Origin: Axinella damicornis
Lineage: Eukaryota; Porifera; Demospongiae; Axinellida; Axinellidae
Direction: 5' to 3'
NCBI GenBank assembly: GCA_963931865.1
Contig: OZ007505.1
Location: 1,760,577-1,824,576 of the forward strand
DNA: 64,000 nt
Position 1 is the first letter of the stretch, and each line of letters starts with the position of its first letter. The position numbers and the translations under genes were made by a program. Below are positions 54,379 through 64,000 of this stretch, piece by piece. A model generated the notes under the pieces. That model ran no database searches. It saw nothing but the letters and a program-made list of their open reading frames with translations, and was not told where the DNA came from.

Positions 54379-57300
54379 AACTACAAGCTAACACTTCCAG
54401 TGGAGTAGTTACTGCAAACCCCTTGTCAGCAAACACAACTTGAAAGCTGCCTGTGATATCAGAATTCAATTGTGTGACATCATTATTGTGTGAGTTTGAC
54501 ATTATGCATTGTTAAGGGTGGTCAGAACTAATAAATTATTCATAATGGACTGTATCTCGGTTAGAATAGCATTTATAAACACGCAGCTTGCTGCAGCCTA
54601 CCGTCCGTATGGACTACAGAACACAGAGAAAAGTTCATAACTCTACCTTGCCCTCAGGCAAGCGCTTTTGTATTTTTCTCAAATATGTAGCGTATAATTC
54701 GGAAAAACTTCACATTATGGTCGAGCCCACCTCCCAAGGATGACAAAGATTGTACTGAAGTCCCATTCCGGTGAACACAGGTCAAGTTTTACTGAGTTAT
54801 GCGAACCACATCACTCGATTTCACCAAGGGACTTACCAAACTAGTATGTGGTTTAGACATGTGATTTGCAACAAGGAAATCCTAATTGGAGTATAGTAGC
54901 CAGTCAAATTAACACACCAGGTGATCCTGAGGCCTATAGGGGAATGCCTGGCTCAGGTGTTTCATCATCCCACTGACATCACATTAACATGCAATGTCAC
55001 ATTCCAAAGGTCAGCAGGTCCTTCCTTCAATGCATGTTGTCAGGCATGAGAACGGTAGAGCGAAGAGTGATAGCAGCCAACAGTTCCCACTTTTGTAAAC
55101 ATATTGAAAAAGGGTGGAGCTTGTTAATTAAACCAGACGAGCAGCTCCATTATCCAAACATTAAGAAGGCTACCCTATAATTATATAGCATACCTTTATC
55201 CACCTTAAGCTTGTCTTCCTTGTCCACCTGATCAGGCTTGCCAGCACCCAGTAGTGGCATAGTTAGTGATGTTCCCTGGTACACCCGCGGCACAGATATT
55301 TGTGAGCTGCTCACAAAGTCTGCAGTGTAACATTGCAATCACATATAAAGTCACGTAATATGGTATGTATAGTTATCTATCAATGTAGACTACCATAGTC
55401 ACTTGCTATTAAGCAAAGCTCGCCTAAATCAGGTATTCTCGGTAAGTCTGCATGGTCACATACATAACTGCTCAGCAAAGGCACATAAGCAATGTCCTAG
55501 GTCGCTATCTTTTCACAGAGGGCACTAGAGTAAAGCAGCTGGTAGAACGACTTCCCATTACATCACAGTGCATGTGATCATGTCCTGCCCCTCCCCCTAC
55601 GCATCAGCACTGTGGAAGAACTTGTGTAGACTAATTATGTTAAATGAGTCATTATGACATCACGGGAAAGTTTCCCTATTGATTACTGCATACCTGTGCA
55701 GCAATCAAGGCCCTCAAGGGAATTCAGGGTACAAGCAGAAGCACATGACCCGCTTATAGTTTTAGGTGGTTCATGCGCTTCTGGTACAAGCGCTACTGTA
55801 TTGAGTCTTGCACAGCAAATAAGGCCCTCAGGGGAATTCAGGGGGTACATGACCAGGTTATAGCTATAGGTGGCTTGTGCACAAGTTGTATTAACAGATA
55901 ACATATTTCTCTCCGGAGGTCCCTTTTGTGACTATAATCACACCCACACATCAAGGGGCATTCAATAGTCTTGGCTCTTGGCCAACCAGCGCGAGTCTAG
56001 ACTCGGGGGATGGACCCTACCAAGGTGAAAGGTATGTTTTCTCCGCCCATTCGTACAAAGGAGGAGAGAAATGGCAAACCTGGCTCCAACCAAGGGCTTT
56101 TCAAGGCCAAGCCCAGACATGGCCATGCTGTCTGCACCCTTTAGGTGCAGTCACCAACCTCCCCCTGTCCCGCCCTTTCTGGTCACACGGAACCAACCTC
56201 AAGGCCAAACCATTGCCAGATGTAGCATCACAAGATGGAAGTCTCATGCTGGCTAGTGTTAGTAGTGTACCCAGTGATGACAGAACCATTATACTGCACA
56301 AGTACTTGAGTAAGGAGCAAGGGCTGAGCTAGCCTCGTTCTCAGGCCTTCTCACTCCAGCTTTTGTCGCTTGCAGTGCCTTCTCACCCCAGCTTTGTCGC
56401 TTGCAGTGCCTTCTCACCCCAGCGTTTGTCGCTTGCAGTACTGCAAGCGACAAATGCTGGGATGAGAAGGTCTGGGAACGAGGCTAGCTCTGAGCAGTGT
56501 CAATCATGATGAATATATCAATTGCAACTATACAGATTCGAATCAACATTTTCAGAATTTCTGAAATAAAAGTATAGCTACCTTCGTGGGAAACGAACCA
56601 CCTCTTAGAGAATACCGCATGGCCAGGGAATTTAATTTGGCGGTTTGGCGGATTATAAACGCACCACCAAATTAAATTCCGCCAATATTAATTTTTGCCA
56701 TGACATGTTGAGGGCAGGGTCTCGTAGCGACGCTCGAGCTAGCTCTCGCCGCAAGCACTCATAATACTATAGTACCTCTGTCACTGATCAGCCAGAAATA
56801 GCGACCAAGCAGCTGATATCTTCCTGGGTTCATGGCCGACGATGATGGCGCTCCTTTGCATCACTGCTACTGCGTACCACTCCCACGGCAGTTCCTCTCC
56901 TACACTCACATCCCAGAGGTTTTTGTAGACGTGGTACCTCGAACACACTCGGACTCCATTGCAGCCTACCGACACAAGATCTCACGTAAACCACCGAGCG
57001 CTCCGCGGCCACGCGGCCGTGTGGTTGGCATGACATCATTCTCGCTCTGCAAATTTCCAAATCCGCCAAATTTTAATCCGCCAAATGCATTCACAGCCTT
57101 TTAGAGCCAATCCGCCAAATTTAATTCCACCAAATTTTCCGGCCATACGGTATGTGCTCATACCACTGTCCATCTGTACACATGTAGCTATTCTCTGTCT
57201 GCTACGTCCGTGGAGTTGGGTGAATTGAGCTTGGTGACCGTTCCCACGAAATTGTCATGTTCAACACATGACAATTTCGAGGTTTGTGAAGCTCAGAAGC

Positions 57301-58204
57301 ACTACATGTATCCTATGCAAGAAAAAGTCAGCATTTGTCATTTTCATTTTCCAGAAATAAAATTTTTATCCCCACCTGCTGTGCCTTCTCAACCTCTTCC
57401 CTGTAAACATGTTCATCGTACCAACGAGTATGATGAATCCAAGTGATATATGGTACCACTACGATGTCCAGTAGTGTAATGTTATGTTGCATTTACTACC
57501 CTCGTTCCAGGCCATTCCCACCACCAGAATTTGATCGCTTCCAATACGGCGGGTGAAGGCCTGGGAAATGTGGTCATGTCCGATGATGTCAGGTAGACAC
57601 ACAGGGGGCAGTGCCCAACTGTTATAATACCTGTTTTGCGTCGTCCGTCCCCGCCCATACTGGAAGCAATCAAATGCTGGCGGTGGGAATGGCCTAGGAA
57701 CAAGGCTACAGATTTACGGTGATGTGGACAGATCAACATGGGGCAGTGGGCCCTCTGCATCTGGGTATTAAATAAGGACTTAGCAATGACTATATCAATA
57801 GTATAACTACCTGAAGTATTTTGTAGCTTCAATTCCTCCTCAAGGGCATCTGCAATTCTCCCGTGAGAGGTTCCAGGCTCTCGCTCCGCCGACTCTCGGA
57901 GGCATTCGATGAAACGTTGGAGAAAGCGCTCCCTCCTAGGCAGCTCTGCCAACAGTTTGTCCACTTTCGTTCCATGAGTCGCTGGCAGTGTCAATTGCTC
58001 GTGAACGTCAGGTGATATTAGATGATACTGGTTGAGGTAGGGCAGGAGTAGCGGGACATCCAGCTCGTTGCGCAGCTTGAAGTGGCACTTCTGAAGGACC
58101 CTTCTACTGACAGAAATACTGCCTGGAAGATGAAAATACAAACTTTAAACATGCAACAGGCTTGGATTCTACACATATTCGCTAACTTACTTACGTGAAT
58201 CCAT
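54379..58204 (-). CDS. CARD-domain protein (3' end not resolved)
   Basis: Four leftward exons connect in phase: 58204-58195 (MDS), 58122-57811, 55319-55194 and 54450-54379, giving about 173 residues so far. The second exon encodes a CARD (residues about 8-95): SRRVLQKCHFKLRNELDVPL, LLPYLNQYHLISPDVHEQL and KVDKLLAELPRRERFLQRFI. The six-helix pattern with LLPYL and the VDKLL..LPRR motif is characteristic of caspase-recruitment domains. The later exons (VPRVYQGTSLTMPLLGAGKP, then SFQVVFADKGFAVTTPLEVL) are not recognised. CARDs pair with other CARDs in apoptosis or inflammasome-type signalling; the effector here is unknown. The 2.5-kb second intron holds a transposon with a HIRAN-like fragment and hairpin MITEs. 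Downstream exons remain to be found. The neighbouring gene encodes a death-domain ROCO protein. Confidence 0.75.
55690..55880. repeat. ~115-bp tandem duplication in CARD intron
   Basis: GCAATCAAGGCCCTCAAGGG/AATTCAGGG...GGTGGTTCATGCG is repeated as GCAAATAAGGCCCTCAGGGG/AATTCAGGG...GGTGGCTTGTGC. Diverged direct repeat, no coding evidence. Confidence 0.7.
55928..56332 (+). other. Open frame of 134 codons, probably repeat-derived
   Basis: The frame runs opposite to the CARD gene within its intron. Part of it (AAGCCCAGACATGGCCATGC, the CCCCCTGTCCCGCCCTTTCT region and GGAAGTCTCATGC) matches diverged sequence at 21180-21360 and 51590-51800, where no frame is kept. A dispersed repeat is the simpler reading. 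Confidence 0.4.
56331..56489. mobile_element. Hairpin MITE with a triplicated arm segment
   Basis: TAGCCTCGTTCTCAGGCC opens and GGTCTGGGAACGAGGCTA closes. CCTTCTCACCCCAGCTTTGT plus CGCTTGCAGTG occurs three times in the left arm and once, inverted, in the right arm. The arm expansion is a local tandem duplication. Confidence 0.8.
56615..57150 (-). mobile_element. mariner-type MITE carrying a HIRAN-like coding fragment
   Basis: Ends CCGCATGGCCAGGGAATTT and the inverse CCGTATGGCCGGAAAATTT are flanked by TA (56613-56614, 57151-57152). TTTGGCGGA repeats fill both arms. Leftward, 56965-56785 encodes RYHVYKNLWDVSVGEELP, WYAVAVMQRSAIIVGHEPRK and ISAAWSLFL. This resembles the HIRAN-like domain common in sponge and cnidarian proteins (YHVYKxxWxxxVGExL ... 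YAVAV ... VGHxPRxIS). The usual cysteine/charged centre between the two blocks is missing, so the cargo is likely a decayed or deleted copy. It sits in the CARD gene intron, same strand. Confidence 0.7.
57247..57279. repeat. Small perfect hairpin in CARD intron
   Basis: CGAAATTGTCATGT and ACATGACAATTTCG enclose TCAAC. Thermodynamically strong, role unknown. Confidence 0.7.
57497..57712. mobile_element. ~215-bp MITE, same subfamily as 49690-49840
   Basis: Starts CCCTCGTTCCAGGCCATTCC and ends GGAATGGCCTAGGAACAAGG. The interior carries CCAGAATTTGATCGCTTCCA paired with GGAAGCAATCAAATGCTGG and a shared GATGTCAGGTAGACACAC stretch. It lies in the intron just left of the CARD exon. Confidence 0.75.
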
Positions 58205-58713
58205 TTGGTATTTCCACTGCAGTACTGCACGATTTGACTACATGTGCACAGCTAGTATACAGCAGTCGACAGCATGCAGTCGATAGATTGGTGTAGTGAC
58301 GTAACCATTGACTTGGCTTAATTTAACGCTTTAACCGGAAGTAATTAAGTAGGCCTGAGATATATTATTATGCCTAAAATATTAGCAGTATTAAATTCTT
58401 TCAAAATCTTGAACCTTGCTATTATTATTCAGTTCATAGTCAATGCTTTTTATATAGCATTTATAGAGAACATTAATTCAACACAGTAGTGAGCAAGAAC
58501 TGTAATACACCGTAGCCTCGTTCTCAGGCCGTCTGCCAGTCGCGCGCGCATCGCATACGTGACCTTTGAAGCTGGCAAGGGTTCAAAGGTCACGTATGCG
58601 GTACCGAGCTACCGGTAAATCAGAGTCCTAGTGTCAACAGTGAATCAACTACACTATCTGTGCTAGTGTTGCAACTGTGAGCCATTTTTACCACGTGCAA
58701 CAAACCAGAAGTC

Positions 58714-58817
58714 AATTTGCACCACATCCCTTAGCTACTTCTGCATGCAAACGCTGCTATTATTATTCTAGAATAATGATAGCAGCGTTTGCATGCAGAA
58801 GGGATGTGGTGCAAATT
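58714..58817. mobile_element. Foldback palindrome, ~104 bp
   Basis: AATTTGCACCACATCCC and CTTCTGCATGCAAACGCTGC are mirrored by GCAGCGTTTGCATGCAGAA and GGGATGTGGTGCAAATT around TCTAGA. The left arm has a small extra TTAGCTA. Confidence 0.85.
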
Positions 58818-59764
58818 GGCATTATTATTCTCAATTCTTTGCCTTTGCTATTCCTGGCATAATTATCTCAGGCCTAGTGTCACAGTGCCCCTGCAGTATG
58901 TACGTAAGCGCACATGAATCTTCCCTTTATGCCTCCTTGTAGCCAATCTGCTATTTATAAGCACACAGTTAGTTGCAACACTCTGATGTTGGTCTCTGGT
59001 GTGAATTATGTCAGTCATGATGTAGTTATACTTTCAGGCATGCTGAATGAGTAGTCTCACGAGACTAGTGAATGAGAGCAAGCCATTCATCCTTTACCGG
59101 CTTCATGCTGCATACGCCGCACATTGCAGCTAAGTACTTCAGAGTCTCCCTAGTGAACTAGCTATAATCGCAAGCACAGCAGGAACACCTTTCAGACATG
59201 GCGCGTGCTATAGGCCTAGCACCTGCGTTTGAATTTGTATTTGTGGCGGTCCGTACATTGCCCTCTGGTGTTTGTTCATTGTCACACTGCATGGTTTAGT
59301 GGCAGAGGTGTTTCAAATGAGTCTGAGAAATGGCGACTCCCAGTCACTGCATGGCATCAGGGATATGGTGAGCGAGAGACATAGCTAGCTACATGTAGCT
59401 ACCTACAGCTAGTAGCTATAGGCAAAAATTGAAGGATATACAATGCATGTATAATCTCTTACCACAAGCACTCATTGTCATCGAACGAAACTCCTGCTGC
59501 TTTTAAATTGTGCATGGGCTTCTGTACTTTATCTCGTGCACTATCATGACTTTTGGTCATTCACTGTATGCATGCATCACTATTTTATCAATTTCTGGCA
59601 GAAAAAGCACAATCATGCAAATGCCATGTTATCAAGAGTTAATACATGACTATTAATGTACTTGCAACAGTTGAATGGGATGGTCAGAGTTACCTGGCCC
59701 AATTATGTTCCAGAGCCATGTTTTGCTTGACCATAACAAAGATTATAACGGTAATTATATTGTC

Positions 59765-59830
59765 CATGGCTTGACGATCAGATAGTTATGGAGCGGATCC
59801 GCTCTGTAACTATCTGGATCATCAAGCCAT
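59765..59830. mobile_element. Foldback palindrome, ~66 bp
   Basis: ATGGCTTGACGATCAGATAG and CTATCTGGATCATCAAGCCAT pair around GGAGCGGATCCGCTC. Probably a short MITE. Confidence 0.8.
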
Positions 59831-59899
59831 CATGCTCTGGAACTATATGGGTTGTGCCATGGCAGGTAGCTTTATAAATTCATTATGATCAGTTGAGCT

Positions 59900-60170
59900 C
59901 AGTTCATTTTGATTTGATAAACCAGGGGGCCCTGGACCTGCATGAATACCACCTGCATTGGAGATGCGGCATATCACTGAACTCGCTTGAGTTACCATAA
60001 ATGGCACTGCTCCAACTTGTTTTTCTGTAAGGAAATTCCTTTCTTAAGGTGAACCACCCTTCAACAGAAAAACCAAGGGGATTCGAATTGAACTCAGGAC
60101 AGAACCTGAGTAGCACACTGGAGACTACTACCGCACACCCAAATGCCATCACCAGCTCAATTGGCCATTG
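59900..60170 (-). mobile_element. tRNA-derived SINE-like repeat, copy 2
   Basis: Reverse-complement copy of the repeat at 8551-8862. Read leftward it has GCTGGTGATGGCATTTGGG, GAGTTCAATTCGAATCC (B-box-like GTTCAATTC), CTTGGTTTTTCTGTTGAAGG and ends ATCAAATCAAAATGAAC. It ends about 50 bases left of the ROCO stop codon. Confidence 0.65.
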
Positions 60171-60219
60171 ACTCCATGATACATGTACATGTGAATAATA
60201 ATTATGTCAGACAAACAAT

Positions 60220-63200
60220 TTAGAAAGTGAGATTCGAACATTTCATAAATGCAATTTCATTGGCAAGGGTGCCAAGTTCAATATCTTCCAACACTTCAAC
60301 CAGTGTATTCCAGGAAACAGGAAGTTTGCCTCGACCACCAAGCCACTGTTGTAGAACTCTAAGGTTGATTTCTTCTGCATTGTCTCTGCATTCACGAGTG
60401 AACGACAGGATTCTAGCACCACATTCGTCTTCCAGAAGTAGTATCCCAAAGTGGGTGAACTTGGTGCCAATCTCTTGTGGGATGTTGATGCGTCTGTCTC
60501 GTCCTTGAAACCTGATCAGTTCGGGTAGGGTGGGCTGGTCTCCTGTGGGAAATATGAAGAATCAAGGGCATAATTATATAACAGATCACCACAAATATCA
60601 CAATTCACCAAATTTCACTTGGCAATTACTACTGCATGTGGCAATGTACTATACACGGAGAATTTGCTTGCTATAGCATATAGTCTCACTTTGCTGGTTC
60701 GTGGTTTTTGGACTTCCACTGCATCGTTTACCTGATACGATAGGAGTAAACTCACTGTGAAAAACATCACAAGCAGCATCAAATAAACGTTCTGTACCTG
60801 AACGGTAGCTACTTTGTCTTCTGTGTTTTCCATGGTCAGTGGACTCGGCAGCCTTAGTTTTTCCTACAGTAAAAGGAATCCTCACCATTATAAATAAAGC
60901 AACATTTTGTTAACTATAAAATAGTCTCATTCTCAGGCTATCCCACTGTTAGTCTCATTCCCAGGCTGCCTCACTGCTCATCCCATTCCCAGGCTGCCCC
61001 ACTGCTCATCCCATTCCCAGGCTGCCCCACTGCTCGTCTCATTCCCAGGCTATCCCACTGTTAGTCTCATTCCCAGGCTGCCTCACTGCTCATCCCATTC
61101 CCAGGCTGCCCCACTGCTCATCCCATTCCCAGGCTGCCCCACTGCTCGTCTCATTCCCAGGCTGCCCCACTGCTCATCCCATTCCCAGGCTGTCCCACTG
61201 CTCGTCTCATTCCCAGGCTGTCCCACTGCTCATCCCATTCCCAGGCTGTCCCACTGCTCGTCTCATTCCCAGGCTGCCCCACTGCTCATCTCATTCCCAG
61301 GCTGTCCCACTGCTCGTCTCATTCCCAGGCTGTCCCACTGCTCGTCACATTCCCAGGCTGTCCCACTGCTCGTCACATTCCCAGGCTGTCCCACTGCTCA
61401 TCCCATTCCCAGGCTGTCCCACTGCTCGTCTCATTCCCAGGCTATCCCACTGTTAGTCTCATTCCCAGGCTGCCTCACTGCTCATCCCATTCCCAGGCTG
61501 CCCCACTGCTCATCCCATTCCCAGGCTGCCCCACTGCTCGTCTCATTCCCAGGCTGCCCCACTGCTCATCCCATTCCCAGGCTGTCCCACTGCTCGTCTC
61601 ATTCCCAGGCTGTCCCACTGCTCATCCCATTCCCAGGCTGTCCCACTGCTCGTCTCATTCCCAGGCTGCCCCACTGCTCATCTCATTCCCAGGCTGTCCC
61701 ACTGCTCGTCTCATTCCCAGGCTGTCCCACTGCTCGTCACATTCCCAGGCTGTCCCACTGCTCGTCACATTCCCAGGCTGTCCCACTGCTCATCCCATTC
61801 CCAGGCTGTCCCACTGCTCGTCACATTCCCAGGCTGTCCCACTGCTCGTCTCATTCCCAGGCTGTCCCACTGCTCGTCACATTCCCAGGCTGTCCCACTG
61901 CTCGTCACATTCCCAGGCTGTCCCACTGCTCATCCCATTCCCAGGCTGTCCCACTGCTCGTCACATTCCCAGGCTGTCCCACTGCTCGTCACATTCCCAG
62001 GCTGTCCCACTGCTCGTCACATTCCCAGGCTGTCCCACTGCTCGTCACATTCCCAGGCTGTCCCACTGCTCGTCACATTCCCAGGCTGTCCCACTGCTCG
62101 TCACATTCCCAGGCTGTCCCACTGCTCATCCCATTCCCAGGCTGTCCCACTGCTCGTCACATTCCCAGGCTGTCCCACTGCTCGTCTCATTCCCAGGCTG
62201 TCCCACTGCTCGTCACATTCCCAGGCTGTCCCACTGCTCGTCCCATTCCCAGGCTGTCCCACTGTTAGTCTCAGTCCCAGGCTGTCCCACTGCTCGTCCC
62301 ATTCCCAGGCTGTCCCACTGTTACCGTATATCTTCTAAAAATTCGGCAGGTTTTTATTAACAGTGGCTGTTTAGTGTGGAACTACTCTTCATAAACGCTG
62401 GTGGTATTCATGCCCTTAGCACATGACATGAAGGCTTCCACCATAGGAACAGCCACTTTGGATACCCAACTCACTGAACTCAGCCACTGTACCACAAGAA
62501 TGATGCAGCCCAGATTAATAATTCCACAATCTATCTTTGCTATAGGTAAATGTCGTTGTATGCCTTAACACATCTGAGCAGCCCTGTCAGTAGCCTCATT
62601 CCCATGCAGACCCCACCTCACCCGAGAAAGGCTGGGTGGGGCGGGGTCTGTGAACAGGACTGCCCTGTCAGCTTATAACTCACCAACACTCAGGGGTGCA
62701 GTAAACCAGATGTCGTGTTCCTCCCTCAGATCTCCAAATATAGCACGGTCGAGGGTGCAGATCCACCAGTTGTGCTTTCGATAGATCTTGGCAGCATGGA
62801 TTCTGTGGTCAGAGCGATCCCTGGCTTCAGAGGCTGAACTGACATTTGCAACCCTATGCTGACATATGAAGGCTAGTTCAGGAGAAAGACCCTTATATCG
62901 AAGAGTGTCGGCAGCCTTCTGCAATCCAAGGATGATTGCCGTTTGGACAAGGTAGCAAATTACTTTGCACACTGCATCTGGGGCATTTACATGGACCTCA
63001 AAGAAAGCGAAGGAGTCGATGAGGGTGACTGAACCTGGTGCGTCTGGAAGCTGAAACGTGATGCAATTCCTTGACAGGCACTTGGGCTCCATCGAGTTGT
63101 TTGGATCTGGATAGAGTTTCCAGGGAGAGGGATTTTGGAAGGAGAGCAGATAGGCGATCAGTGAGCAGAAGATGCCGTGTGGAGCCCATCCATTTGGAAA

Positions 63201-64000
63201 GAGGATGACAAGAGGGGCAGCAGGAATAGAACTCGTAAGCCGGTGCGTTTCAACTACTTGAGACGTTAGCACTGGCAAAACACAAGGCATGAAATATTCA
63301 TCCTTACCAATTTGTCGAACAATAATCAGGCGGTCTTCCATGAGCTTCAGAAAGCCTTTCGGGGTGAAAATATTGGAGTAGTGCCTGTTGAACTGCTCCA
63401 GACTTAGGAGCTTGATACTGACATGAGCTTCATCTCGGAACCTTCTAAACTCCCCACTCGCAGCCTTTTGGACACTAGGGTTATTACTGAGCTGACGGTG
63501 AAATTCCACCAACTCAGTGACCTTGTCCAACAGGACTTGGGGATCCGTGAACACAACGTTTGGCAGAAGGTGGCGATAGTAGTGCAGAGCAGAAATGCTA
63601 ACTAGGTGGTCTATAGCAACATCAAAGGTTTTCTCTGAGATGTGTAGCCAGTGGGCTATTTGGAGGCACTCTTCTCTCGTCAAGATCTTTCTACGGAGAG
63701 CAGTTGCCATTCGGTGGATAATCTGGTCTAAGACATACCAACTCACGGGAGTCTTCTTGCGCTTCTTGCCTGAAGCAGCCTTGAGGATCACTGTCCTCAG
63801 TTCCTTGGCAACTTCATGATCCTCTGGCTCTGGTGTTTTGGCATTGATCGGGAAGATTACCTCTTTCAGTTGCTGCCCAAAGTAGACCAAGCTCTTGTCA
63901 AAGGCAGGACTGAGCATGCTCAATAGTTGCTCGTTTTTCTGTTCTCTTGTTTCTGGGCACTCCTCCTCAAGATCTCGATGTGTGCCAACCACGACCACTT
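60220..64000 (-). CDS. ROCO-family protein: end of Roc GTPase, COR domain, C-terminal death domain (partial)
   Basis: The gene enters from the right edge. Exons 64000-62684, 60863-60732 and 60542-60220 are in phase and end at TAA, giving about 589 residues. The first residues VVVVGTHRDLEEECPE contain the Roc G4 motif (THRD). The COR domain follows (VSWYVLDQIIHRMATALRRK, EECLQIAHWLHISEKTFDVA, NVVFTDPQVLLDKVTELVEF, GFLKLMEDRLIIVRQIGKDE). The last exon encodes a death-fold segment (GTKFTHFGILLLEDECGARI, NLRVLQQWLGGRGKLPVSWN, TLVEVLEDIELGTLANEI). Known ROCO proteins are GTP-dependent dimers; versions with a death domain (MASL/DAPK-like) act in cell-death or stress signalling. The middle exon has an alternative in-frame donor at 60797 that would remove 22 residues. 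Intron 62683-60864 is filled by a 28-bp minisatellite. N-terminal repeats, if any, lie outside the window. Confidence 0.88.
60930..62325. repeat. 28-bp minisatellite, ~50 copies, in ROCO intron
   Basis: Unit CATTCCCAGGCTGTCCCACTG plus CTCGTCT or CTCATCC. Variants (CTATCCCACTGTTAGTCT, GCTGCCTCACTG) recur in the same order, showing higher-order duplication. The ATTCCCAGGCT part resembles the terminal sequence of the hairpin MITE family. Confidence 0.97.
62589..62655. mobile_element. Hairpin MITE in ROCO intron
   Basis: GTAGCCTCATTCCCATGCAG, ACCCCACC and the inverse GGTGGGGCGGGGTCTGTGAA around CCCGAGAAAGGCTGG. A diverged member, about 30 bases from the exon donor at 62683. Confidence 0.65.

Larger units (their letters stand above)
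58205..60219. other. Intergenic between CARD and ROCO genes, rich in foldback elements
   Basis: No gene recognised. It must contain the CARD gene promoter (the CARD start is at 58204) and the ROCO 3' UTR. Palindromes lie at 58552-58600 (CGCATACGTGACCTTTGAA and its inverse), 58714-58817 and 59765-59830, and a SINE-like repeat at 59900-60170. Confidence 0.55.

Noticed and set aside
60755..60797. 43-base GT-AG intron inside the ROCO linker exon
   Set aside because: Removing it alone shifts the frame before the death-domain exon. Only the full 132-base exon or skipping directly from 60798 to 60542 keeps phase.
60930..62325. CRISPR-like appearance of a regular array
   Set aside because: The units are contiguous 28-bp tandem repeats without unique spacers, inside a eukaryotic intron. 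It is a minisatellite.

Overview
The window looks like a gene-dense, intron-rich stretch of an early-branching animal genome, most likely a demosponge (Amphimedon-like). The grounds are short spliced introns, recognisable animal genes (SON, WDTC1, an ependymin-related protein, a CARD protein and a ROCO/COR-death protein), and a very dense load of small hairpin transposons and G/C homopolymer runs. The species is an inference. No prokaryotic operons, CRISPR arrays, rRNA genes or viral genes were seen.

Layout. 1-945: first exon of a leftward gene of unknown function. 1886-9371: a complete ten-exon SON gene (His-rich start, SR domain, G-patch, dsRNA-binding C-terminus), rightward. 9388-32344: an accessory region made of tandem segmental duplications. 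It carries five leftward three-exon genes for small two-helix membrane proteins of the IFITM/CD225 (dispanin) type, plus one broken remnant. 32893-40149: a complete eight-exon WDTC1 gene whose product, 677 residues, matches my recollection of the human length. 40792-44347: a six-exon secreted ependymin-related protein. 45184-46174: a three-exon gene of unknown function. 46200-52640: mostly mobile elements, minisatellites and weak exon-like fragments. 52640-53689: a leftward single-exon membrane protein. 54379-58204: a leftward CARD-domain gene, 3' end not resolved. 60220-64000: the C-terminal half of a leftward ROCO-family gene (end of the Roc GTPase, COR, death domain), cut by the window edge.

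Mobile DNA explains much of the rest. Several insertions are dated or delimited by an empty site in a paralogous block of the same window, or by clean target-site duplications: hAT with 8 bp, a MULE-like element with 10 bp, TA for two mariner/pogo-type elements, and TTTTA for a MITE. Three non-autonomous elements of different families carry a host-like coding fragment, two of them starting at an ATG and ending at a consensus 5' splice site. A fourth, the hAT element, carries its own decayed BED-finger transposase start. This recurrent exon cargo, the IFITM-like array and the triplicated splice acceptor of the SON G-patch exon are the most interesting signals.

Functionally the window mixes housekeeping genes (SON in splicing and nuclear speckles, WDTC1 as a likely CUL4-DDB1 substrate receptor) with genes of membrane defence or cell-death signalling type (IFITM-like, CARD, ROCO-death). 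No operon-like co-regulation is implied. Gene models were built by eye from splice signals and reading phase and are not confirmed by transcripts.
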